Part shown: in pieces, positions 32,785-39,793 of the stretch | How the letters are laid out: every line of letters begins with the position of its first letter | Position numbering within the stretch: position 1 is the first letter of the stretch | Assembly: GCA_023666615.1 (NCBI GenBank) | Contig: JAMPBQ010000001.1 | Location: 1,013,406-1,077,405, forward strand | DNA from: Clostridium sp. | Lineage (GTDB): Bacteria > Bacteroidota > Bacteroidia > Bacteroidales > Muribaculaceae | DNA length: 64,000 bases | Reading direction: 5' to 3' | Made by a program: the position numbers and the translations under genes | Notes under the pieces: generated by a model | Database searches by the model: none | What the model saw: only the letters and a program-made list of their open reading frames with translations | What the model was told of the DNA's origin: nothing

Positions 32785-33780
32785 ATGCATCGACTGATTC
32801 TCGCCGCAATAGCTTTAATCCTTTCTGCGCCGGCATTTGCCCAGTCGCAGACGGATTCCATATCCCAGGCGGAGGATGTCCGGCCGGCATTTAAGATAAA
32901 ATGGGATAGGCTGGCCACGAATGTGGGGATCAACGCAGGTCTCAGGCTTGCGGCGGTGCAGCTGCTGAAGCACAACGTAAGAGAGCTTCGTCCTGACGGT
33001 AAAGACTACAAGTCGTTTCCATCGCAGCATGCCACATGGGCCTACGGCATTGCCGGGACTGTGACATATTGGCTTGGAGATCGATCACCCTGGTGGGCCA
33101 TAGGAGGCCAGGCCGCTGCTAATATCGTGGGATTTCAGAGGGTGATGAGCCGCAGGCATTATCCGGGCGATGTGTTTGCCGGCGCCGGCATAGGCATTGC
33201 CACAGACGCCATATCAGAACTCATCACCGGAGCAATATTTGGCGGAGGCCATGCCTTTGACGGGTGGAGACGCGCAGAGAACGATTTCAGCCCCTTCTTG
33301 TCGGTGTCAACCGGCGCGTCTTTTCCATTATCTTCGCAATTCGGCGACATGAAGATAGGCACGTCGATGGTTTCGACAGTGCGCGCCGCCTTCCTGTCAA
33401 ATGGCTGGGCGGGAGTTTCTGTCTCTGCATCATTGATTTCCACTCCCGTGAAAGCCAATGGGCAAAGAGTGTGCATGCGCCCGCTAAACAGCATTAGGAT
33501 TGGATTAGGACCTCGGGCGCATTGGCAATTGGGAACAGGGCCTTTCGCCATAGGCGCCGGGGCAGAAGGTGGATATTCCACCAATCTGAAGGCGAAAGGA
33601 TATGACGCAGACAGCGGATCGGTGTACATCAGCGTGGACTCCAACGCCTCGGTTATGCTCACCCACAAATTGGCGATAGGAATGGAAGGCGGCCTCACGG
33701 CGCTAAAATTGCGGATTGGAGATGTCAGCCGCAAGATTGCCTCTCCGCAAGTATCAATATTCACAAAGGCAAAGTTCTGA
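32785..33780 (+). CDS. PAP2-family phosphatase with extra C-terminal domain
   Basis: 331 residues with signal peptide MHRLILAAIALILSAPAFAQ. The acid-phosphatase/PAP2 motifs are KHNVRELRPDG, SFPSQHATWAYG (variant PSxH) and SRRHYPGDVFAGAGIG. The C-terminal 150 residues (ISVDSNASVMLTHKLAIGMEGG and similar) resemble beta strands of an outer-membrane barrel or beta-sandwich, so the phosphatase may be anchored to the outer membrane. Could dephosphorylate lipid or isoprenoid phosphates, including lipid A. Starts 9 nt after the GH3 gene. Confidence 0.85.
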   Translation: MHRLILAAIALILSAPAFAQSQTDSISQAEDVRPAFKIKWDRLATNVGINAGLRLAAVQLLKHNVRELRPDGKDYKSFPSQHATWAYGIAGTVTYWLGDRSPWWAIGGQAAANIVGFQRVMSRRHYPGDVFAGAGIGIATDAISELITGAIFGGGHAFDGWRRAENDFSPFLSVSTGASFPLSSQFGDMKIGTSMVSTVRAAFLSNGWAGVSVSASLISTPVKANGQRVCMRPLNSIRIGLGPRAHWQLGTGPFAIGAGAEGGYSTNLKAKGYDADSGSVYISVDSNASVMLTHKLAIGMEGGLTALKLRIGDVSRKIASPQVSIFTKAKF

Positions 33781-34475
33781 TGTTCAGGTTTAAGCGTTTT
33801 TCAGTCAGCGATGCCCATTGTGGCATGAAGATATGCACCGACAGTGTGTTGCTTGGGGCATGGGTTGACGTGGACGATGCTCGCATGGTCATTGACCTCG
33901 GCGCGGGGTCGGGGATTTTGTCATTGATGGTGGCGCAGCGCAATCCCAGCTGCGCTGTCACGGCCATAGAGATAGCCCCCGGGGCATGCCAAGACGCCAG
34001 GGAAAATTTCAAGGCATACCCAGAGGCCAGGGACTTAAGGGTGATACAGGCGGACGCATGCGAGCATAGGCCGGAAATTACACCCGATTTGATCATATGC
34101 AATCCACCATATTTCACCAGCGATCTGAAATCTCCCGACGCGGCCAGGGCATGCGCAAGGCATGGCGAAGGGCTTTTGCCTATAACCGCAATTGAAATCG
34201 CCGCGAAATGGCTGTCTGAAAATGGGAGATTGGCTATGGTCACTCCCGCCGACAACGCATCTAGCTTAATATTTGCGGCTGAGATGAAGAGGCTTCGCTT
34301 GCGCAGGCAATGCCTTGTTTCGCAAAGCGCAGGAAAGCCGGCCACAAGGATCTTGTGGGAATTTTCGCGCATCGACGGGCCATGCGAAAGAACGTCGCTC
34401 TCTTTGCGGGATGGGCATGGCGGATATAGTTCGGATTATGTCAACCTTACTAAGGAATTTTACCTAAATTTCTAA
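33780..34475 (+). CDS. trmN6: tRNA1(Val) (adenine37-N6)-methyltransferase
   Basis: 231 residues. FRFKRFSVSDAHCGMKICTDSVLLGAWVDV is the start typical of TrmN6/YfiC. Motif I is MVIDLGAGSGILSLMVAQRNPS and the N6-adenine motif IV is LIICNPPYFTSDLKSPDAARACARH. Methylates A37 of tRNA-Val in E. coli; same role expected. Its ATG overlaps the PAP2 stop by one base (TGATG). Part of the operon although its function is unrelated to the envelope. Confidence 0.93.
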   Translation: MFRFKRFSVSDAHCGMKICTDSVLLGAWVDVDDARMVIDLGAGSGILSLMVAQRNPSCAVTAIEIAPGACQDARENFKAYPEARDLRVIQADACEHRPEITPDLIICNPPYFTSDLKSPDAARACARHGEGLLPITAIEIAAKWLSENGRLAMVTPADNASSLIFAAEMKRLRLRRQCLVSQSAGKPATRILWEFSRIDGPCERTSLSLRDGHGGYSSDYVNLTKEFYLNF

Positions 34476-34488
34476 ATTATATGGAATT

Positions 34489-35331
34489 ATGAAGTTCAAC
34501 ATTTCTCTGGGGAAGCGCTTGCTGATGCTTCTTTTTGCTTTTATAATTGGCTATTTTGTTGTGGCGCTGATATCCACCTTTGTCATATACAAATGGGGAA
34601 TGCATAGCACGCCTGCAATGCGCATACTGGCTGTGCTTCAGGATGTGTTGATGTTTATATCTCCGGCTATAATCACCGCCGTGGTATGCACGCGGCGGCC
34701 GGCGACGCTGTTGGCTATCGACAAGCCGGTGAACTGGAGAATGCTGATATTGGGAGTGTGCGTGATGATATGCGCTATACCCGCGCTAAACTATGTGATA
34801 TGGCTTAATCAAAATTTGCCATTGCCTGAAGGGCTGGAGACCGCGCTGCGGTCGATGGAGGACAGCGCGGTCGGGATGGTGGAGGCGCTGCAAGGACCGC
34901 ATGACATCCCCAACTTGATATTGTCAGTGCTGATAGTGGGAGTATTCGCCGGACTGAGCGAAGAACTGCTGTTCAGGGGCGCATTTCAAAGAATCATGTC
35001 GACAGGAGGATTAAACGCGCATGCCGCGATATGGATTGCGGCGGTCGTGTTCAGCCTTATGCACATGCAGTTCTATGGCTTTGTGCCCAGGCTGTTGCTT
35101 GGAGCATTTTTCGGATATTCCCTGCTTTGGGGTGGAAGCATTTGGGCGCCCATTATTCTTCACGCCCTCAATAATTCGGTCTACGTGATATCGCAGTATT
35201 TTTCCTCGGGGGAATCAACCCTCGATACATTCGGCGCCGGCAGCGACTATGCCTACGTCATCATATCCGTAGCTATGACGGCATTCGGCATAGTCTTGAT
35301 GCGTCGCGCCGCTCCCCGAAAAATTCGGTGA
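34489..35331 (+). CDS. CPBP-family intramembrane glutamic protease
   Basis: 280 residues, about eight membrane helices. Motifs: GLSEELLFRGAFQRI (EExxxR, residues about 155-168), FSLMHMQFYGFVPRLLLGAFFGY (His region) and HALNNSVYV (final His), the catalytic set of the Rce1/CPBP (ABI) family. Inner-membrane endopeptidase or related role; the target is unknown. Last gene of the operon, 13 nt after trmN6, ending 4 nt from the converging G3E gene. Confidence 0.9.
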   Translation: MKFNISLGKRLLMLLFAFIIGYFVVALISTFVIYKWGMHSTPAMRILAVLQDVLMFISPAIITAVVCTRRPATLLAIDKPVNWRMLILGVCVMICAIPALNYVIWLNQNLPLPEGLETALRSMEDSAVGMVEALQGPHDIPNLILSVLIVGVFAGLSEELLFRGAFQRIMSTGGLNAHAAIWIAAVVFSLMHMQFYGFVPRLLLGAFFGYSLLWGGSIWAPIILHALNNSVYVISQYFSSGESTLDTFGAGSDYAYVIISVAMTAFGIVLMRRAAPRKIR

Positions 35332-35335
35332 TAAT

Positions 35336-36637
35336 TTATTTTTCGAGGCAGGCGTCGAGGTCGGCAGTGATTTGGGCTCGGTCCATGTCGTGGCCGATGA
35401 AAACAATCTTTTGCATGCGGTCGCCATAAGCGTCATCCCATTCGCGAGCGAGGCTCGGGTCGCGGCGCATAAATTCAGCGAGCTCTTCTTTGGGAGCCGT
35501 AGCGTACCACTGTCCGGCCTCGGTGAGTTTCTTTTGCTTGCCGGCCTGTTCGAAAAGGTAGGACATGTCGGGGTTTTGCGAGAAATAGCATACGCCCTTT
35601 GAGCGAATTACGCTCTTCGGCCATTTTGTGGCAACGAAATAGTCGAATTTGTTGAGGTCAAAGGCCGGACGGCGATAGTAGACGAATGTGCTGATGCCGT
35701 ACTCCTCAGCTTCGCCTTCATCGTGGTGGTGATGGTGGTGATGATGGTGATGGCCTTCGTGTCCCTCCTCCTCTTCGTGTTCATGGTGGTGCTCATGCTC
35801 GTGTTCGTGGTGATGCTCATGCTCATGCTCATGCTCTTCACCATGGCCGTGTTCATGGTGGTGTTCATGTTCATGGCTGCGTTCATCCTCTTCAAGCTCT
35901 TCAAGCGGACGTTCCATTTCATTTACCCAAGTTGCGGAGAGGGCAACGTCGCCGAAGGAGAATTTATGTGTATTGATCAAGAGGCTGAGGTCCACATCAG
36001 CGTAGTCGCACTCAATAATCTCGGCCTTTGGCTGGAGCGCGCGCACTATTTTGCGGATTCTTTCAAGCTCGGACGCAGAGATTTCAGAAGCCTTGTTGAG
36101 AAGAATGATATTGCAGAACTCAATTTGCTGGATTATCAGATTCTCAATGTCTTCGTCATCGATGGAATCTGCCTGCAAGGAATCGCCACATTCGAATTCG
36201 TCGCGTAGGCGCAAAGCGTCAACAACTGTGCATACACAGTCCAGGACCGGCGCGCCTTCCTTAGCGTAGCGGGCGTCCATGCGCGGCATCATGCATATGG
36301 TTTGGGCAATGGGCTCGGGCTCGCAAATTCCGCTTGCCTCAATCACAATGTAATCAAAGCGGCGCATGTCGATTATGTCCTGGATTTGCTTTACGAGATC
36401 CATTTTCAGCGTGCAGCAAATGCATCCGTTCTGCAGGGCCACAAGGCTGTCGTCGTTTTGCCCCACTATTCCGCCCTTCTGAATGAGGTCGGCGTCAATG
36501 TTCACCTCGCCGATGTCGTTGACTATGACGGCGAATTTTATTCCCCGCTCATTTGTGAGGATATGGTTTACGAGTGTGGTTTTGCCGCTGCCGAGGTAGC
36601 CCGTAAGCAAAAGCACCGGCATATTCTTCTTTTCCAT
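35336..36637 (-). CDS. G3E-family (COG0523/CobW) zinc-type GTPase with His-rich insert
   Basis: 433 residues from the ATG at 36637; the ORF is open further upstream, but the P-loop begins only after that ATG. Motifs: GYLGSGKTT (13-21), FAVIVNDIGEVNIDADL, GCICCTLK with the metal-binding CxCC (72-75), and IVIEASGICEPEPIAQTI. A central stretch (about 250-308) is almost only His and Glu, including a run of ten His. The C-terminal CobW domain follows (FVYYRRPAFDLNKFDYFVA). COG0523 proteins deliver zinc or other metals to client enzymes. No Zur site or client gene is evident next to it; the metal is inferred as zinc. Confidence 0.92.
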   Translation of the reverse strand: MEKKNMPVLLLTGYLGSGKTTLVNHILTNERGIKFAVIVNDIGEVNIDADLIQKGGIVGQNDDSLVALQNGCICCTLKMDLVKQIQDIIDMRRFDYIVIEASGICEPEPIAQTICMMPRMDARYAKEGAPVLDCVCTVVDALRLRDEFECGDSLQADSIDDEDIENLIIQQIEFCNIILLNKASEISASELERIRKIVRALQPKAEIIECDYADVDLSLLINTHKFSFGDVALSATWVNEMERPLEELEEDERSHEHEHHHEHGHGEEHEHEHEHHHEHEHEHHHEHEEEEGHEGHHHHHHHHHHDEGEAEEYGISTFVYYRRPAFDLNKFDYFVATKWPKSVIRSKGVCYFSQNPDMSYLFEQAGKQKKLTEAGQWYATAPKEELAEFMRRDPSLAREWDDAYGDRMQKIVFIGHDMDRAQITADLDACLEK

Positions 36638-36653
36638 AATTTTATATATTAGA

Positions 36654-38216
36654 TCACAATTCTTCAATTTCCCAAGAATCAAGATTGCGCTTTTCGTCGC
36701 TGAAAGCCGCGCCAATGAGGATAATGTCACGGCCATCGTTCATGAATGGCTTTGCGTACTCCTTTTCGCGTATTTGTGCTAAAGCCTCTTTGGGCGTTCC
36801 GTGCAGCTTAAATTCCAATACATAGACATATTTGTCGGTCTTAATGACCATGTCAATGCGTCCTTGAGAGGTTTTGTACTCGGTGTGGGTATAAAAGCCC
36901 ATCAGCTTCATCACGAGATACATCATGTTCTCATAATGCAATTCTTTGTCAAGGATTTGATCATAAGGAATGTCGGCGAATAGGGATTGAAGGGATTCCA
37001 TAAATTTATCGACTTTCCCTTTAATCACGTCCTTTGCGAATTTCTTTATCAATGAATCCGCGTCGGGCTGGCCGGAATAGGATTTCAGTAAGTCAATGCT
37101 GAACCCCTCGGCCACTTCCTCATTGGGATAGTCGAGATAATATTCATTGAATTGATCATCGTATCCCTTTATGGTGAGGTATCCGCTTTGGAAAAGCATC
37201 GGCACAGGATTTGTCAGGTACCTGTCTGATCCCATCATTTCTGACTCCGATAGCGTAGAGCCGCTTATTTCCGTTAAGTCCCAATCTCTTTCTTCAAGGA
37301 GTTTTATGAGGAATGAAGGCGTGCCGGATTCTATCCAATAATGGCGAAACTTATTATTGAAAAAGGCATTTAGCAAACTGAAAGGGTTGTAGATTCCTTC
37401 AGTATGCTCGGAAAAATGGTATCCGTCATATTCTTTTTTAAGCAGTGTCTTTGTTTCATTGATAGTTATGCGATTTGCTTCTGCCAACTGGGAGATGCTA
37501 TCTTGAAAATTGGCCATTAGCTCTGATTCACTTATGCCGCATATGGCATTTGTTCTGTTGATAAAAGATATGTCATTAAGGTTGTTGAGGCCGCTGAAAA
37601 CGCTCAACTTGCTGAATTTTGATATGCCCGTGAGCATCCCAAAACGTATATATTTATCCTGGGCCTTAATTACTGAAAAGAAGGCCTGCAGATGGCTGCG
37701 CAGGGCATTGTGCAGATCAGTCTTTCCTTCTTCGATGTTCTGGAGCAGGGGTTGGTCGTATTCATCGATGAGAATTACAACCTGGCGGCCGAATGCTTCG
37801 GATGCTCGGCGAATGCAGTTGGCAAACCGCACAGCCGGAGTTGTAATCGATGGGTCGGGAGTTATGCCATATTCCTTCTCCCAATCAGCTATATTGTGGA
37901 TGAGAACTTCATCAAGGCTTTTCACGGAATCATAGTCTTGGCCATTCAAGGCGAGATGGAACACGGGATGCTCTTCCCAGCCCCAATCCTGGCTGTGGAT
38001 GTATAGGCCTTCAAACAGATGTTTGTGTCCGCGGAAGAAAGATTCAATGGTGGAAAGTAAAAGGCTCTTTCCGAATCTGCGTGGGCGGCTCAAGAAATAA
38101 TATTTTCCTTGAGAGACAAGGCTCCATACGTATTCTGTCTTGTCAACGTAAACATATCCGCCATTTATGATGTCGGAAAAAGTCTGTATTCCAATCGGGT
38201 ACTTAATTAATTTCAT
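36654..38216 (-). CDS. AAA-like ATPase with PD-(D/E)XK nuclease domain (AAA-ATPase_like / DUF1703 type)
   Basis: 520 residues. Opens MKLIKYPIGIQTFSDIINGGYVYVDKTEYVWSLVSQGKYYFLSRPRRFGKSLLLSTIESFF, with the RRFGKS P-loop. The middle has VVILIDEYDQPLLQNI (Walker B). The C-terminus has YKTSQGRIDMVIKTDKYVYVLEFKLHGT, a PD-(D/E)XK nuclease pattern (D, ExK). Very common as multi-copy paralogs in Bacteroidetes genomes; function unknown, sometimes suspected to be mobile or defence related. The promoter TAACTTTG at 38244-38237 lies just upstream. Base composition is clearly more AT-rich than the flanking core genes. Confidence 0.9.
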   Translation of the reverse strand: MKLIKYPIGIQTFSDIINGGYVYVDKTEYVWSLVSQGKYYFLSRPRRFGKSLLLSTIESFFRGHKHLFEGLYIHSQDWGWEEHPVFHLALNGQDYDSVKSLDEVLIHNIADWEKEYGITPDPSITTPAVRFANCIRRASEAFGRQVVILIDEYDQPLLQNIEEGKTDLHNALRSHLQAFFSVIKAQDKYIRFGMLTGISKFSKLSVFSGLNNLNDISFINRTNAICGISESELMANFQDSISQLAEANRITINETKTLLKKEYDGYHFSEHTEGIYNPFSLLNAFFNNKFRHYWIESGTPSFLIKLLEERDWDLTEISGSTLSESEMMGSDRYLTNPVPMLFQSGYLTIKGYDDQFNEYYLDYPNEEVAEGFSIDLLKSYSGQPDADSLIKKFAKDVIKGKVDKFMESLQSLFADIPYDQILDKELHYENMMYLVMKLMGFYTHTEYKTSQGRIDMVIKTDKYVYVLEFKLHGTPKEALAQIREKEYAKPFMNDGRDIILIGAAFSDEKRNLDSWEIEEL

Positions 38217-38236
38217 TCTTCAGTGGTTTTAATCCT

Positions 38237-38270
38237 CAAAGTTACAACAAAATTTTGAGACAATAGCAAA
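38237..38270 (-). promoter_or_regulatory. Promoter of the AAA/PD-(D/E)XK gene
   Basis: Minus-strand TTTG (38270-38267), 22 nt, TAACTTTG (38244-38237), 21 nt before the ATG at 38216. Confidence 0.6.
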
Positions 38271-38309
38271 CACCGCCCCATTTTTTATAAAACGTGTGCT
38301 TTAGCCACT

Positions 38310-39524
38310 TTATCCAAGGGAATCTGAAAGCAAAAAGGCCCCTAATTGAAGGTGTTTGATTCCTTCATAATCCTTTTGTGTTGAGATGGGATCCATCGAT
38401 ACGACATATTTGGGATAGTTGTCTTGAATCTTCATAAGATTGCCAAATTCGCGTTCAATTGTAGCTTCATTTGTCAAAAGATAAGCAACTTGAATGTAAA
38501 TGGTTTTGCCTCCTTTTTCCGCCACAAAATCTATTTCTCCCATAGGAAGTGTGCCAACTGTAACTTTATATCCGAGATTTTTCAAATGTATGTAAACGGC
38601 ATTCTCCATCACCTTCTCAATGTCCTTGGAGCGATTGCTTCCGACAAGCAGGTTTCTAAGTCCCAAATCCTCAAAATAATATTTGTCATTGCTTTCAAGC
38701 AGGCGTTTTCCGTGTATATCATATCTTTGCACTTTGTTTATGATATAAGCGTTTGAAGCGGCCTTCAAATAGTTAATGGCGGAAAGTGGCGTCATTTCAA
38801 TCTTTTGGGATTTAAGGTATTTGGACAGAGAAGTAGCTGATACAAGTTGGCCCGTATTGTCACTGACGTATGACATTAGATTCTCAAACAGGGTAATATT
38901 TCTTAGTCCCTCTCGTTGTATAACATCCTTAAGAACAATGGTATTGTAAATGTTTTGGATGTACTCCCAGATCATATCCGTGTTTTCAAGCCCAAGTCTA
39001 TACAGATGAGGCAATCCTCCATAAGAAAGATATTTTTCAAGGTTTTGTGCGGAATCTTCTAATTTATGAAATTTGAGAAATTCTCGATATGAAAGACTTT
39101 GTATATGAATATCGATATACCTTCCTCCGAGATAAGTAGACAATTCAGAAGACAGCATTTTGGCATTGCTGCCAGTCACTATTATTTGACACTCTTCATC
39201 GGCATTAAGGCTTCTTAATGTGTTTTCAAATCCTTCAATATCCTGCACTTCATCGATTATGAGATAATTCTCTCTGTTTTCCAACAGCTTATCTTCAATG
39301 TATGCAGATAAATCCTTGCCAGTCTTTATAGAGTCAAATTTCTTTTTCTCTTTATTTATGTACACAATATTGGCGGTGGGATTGTGGTGTTTTGTGATTT
39401 CGACTAGTTCCTTAAGCACAAAACTTTTGCCTACTCGGCGTTGACCGGTTAGGGCGATTATCATACCTTTGTTCATAAATTTCAGGATATGATTGATATA
39501 AATTTCTCTTGATATTATTTCCAT
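38310..39524 (-). CDS. AAA_14/DUF4143-type ATP-binding protein
   Basis: 404 residues from the ATG at 39524. MIIALTGQRRVGKSFVLKEL has the P-loop (residues about 20-40); LIIDEVQDIEGFENTLRSL is Walker B, and VTGSNAKMLSSELSTYLGGRYIDIHIQSLSYREFL is the conserved AAA_14 segment. The C-terminal DUF4143 region ends VGTLPMGEIDFVAEKGGKTIYIQVAYLL, a nuclease-like pattern (E-x-D, IxVxY). An upstream ORF extension to 39563 runs through the promoter and is rejected. Base composition is AT-rich. Widespread paralog family of unknown role in Bacteroidales. Its mRNA seems to lack a normal leader (see the promoter). Confidence 0.88.
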   Translation of the reverse strand: MEIISREIYINHILKFMNKGMIIALTGQRRVGKSFVLKELVEITKHHNPTANIVYINKEKKKFDSIKTGKDLSAYIEDKLLENRENYLIIDEVQDIEGFENTLRSLNADEECQIIVTGSNAKMLSSELSTYLGGRYIDIHIQSLSYREFLKFHKLEDSAQNLEKYLSYGGLPHLYRLGLENTDMIWEYIQNIYNTIVLKDVIQREGLRNITLFENLMSYVSDNTGQLVSATSLSKYLKSQKIEMTPLSAINYLKAASNAYIINKVQRYDIHGKRLLESNDKYYFEDLGLRNLLVGSNRSKDIEKVMENAVYIHLKNLGYKVTVGTLPMGEIDFVAEKGGKTIYIQVAYLLTNEATIEREFGNLMKIQDNYPKYVVSMDPISTQKDYEGIKHLQLGAFLLSDSLG

Positions 39525-39528
39525 GGCA

Positions 39529-39560
39529 CAAAGATACGAATTTTTATTAATCATACCAAA
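39529..39560 (-). promoter_or_regulatory. Promoter of the AAA_14 gene giving a near-leaderless mRNA
   Basis: Minus-strand TTTG (39560-39557), 20 nt, TATCTTTG (39536-39529), an exact match. The start codon at 39524 is only 4 nt beyond, so transcription should begin at or within a few bases of the ATG, leaving no room for a ribosome-binding site. Confidence 0.8.
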
Positions 39561-39645
39561 CAAAAATGGCCGTTTCGTTGATTTTGTTAATCATACCAAA
39601 TAAAAATGACTGTTTTACTGATTTTGTTAATCGTACCAAATAAAA
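39547..39645. repeat. 40-bp direct repeats carrying the -33 box (three copies)
   Basis: TTAATCATACCAAA starts at 39547, 39587 and (with one change) 39627, each followed by (C/T)AAAAATG and GTTT. The period is 40 bp. On the minus strand each copy shows TTTGGTATGATTAA, so each contains a potential -33 TTTG; only the copy nearest the gene has a -7 box. Confidence 0.85.
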
Positions 39646-39739
39646 CTGGGAGATGGCAATTTTGAGGTTTTGATCGATGTTTTTAAATACAGGATTAAAT
39701 TTTATGGCGTAAAAGGATGGATGTATTGTATATTTTAAT

Positions 39740-39747
39740 TAAATTTG
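39740..39747 (+). promoter_or_regulatory. Probable -7 element of the GH2 pair
   Basis: TAAATTTG, followed by the GH2 start 24-46 nt downstream depending on the ATG used. No TTTG is seen at -33. Confidence 0.45.
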
Positions 39748-39793
39748 CACTTTAGAAGAATTAATGCAAATGTACCTTTCCAACCTAAAATCT

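Noticed and set aside
35723-36208. 161-residue plus-strand ORF opposite the His-rich tract
   Set aside because: Its hydrophobic run of Val/Met/Leu is simply the complement of the His/Glu codons of the G3E gene, not a membrane protein.
39529-39563. Upstream start (39563) for the AAA_14 gene
   Set aside because: It would place the start codon within the promoter; the ATG at 39524 follows the -7 box and matches the conserved N-terminus.
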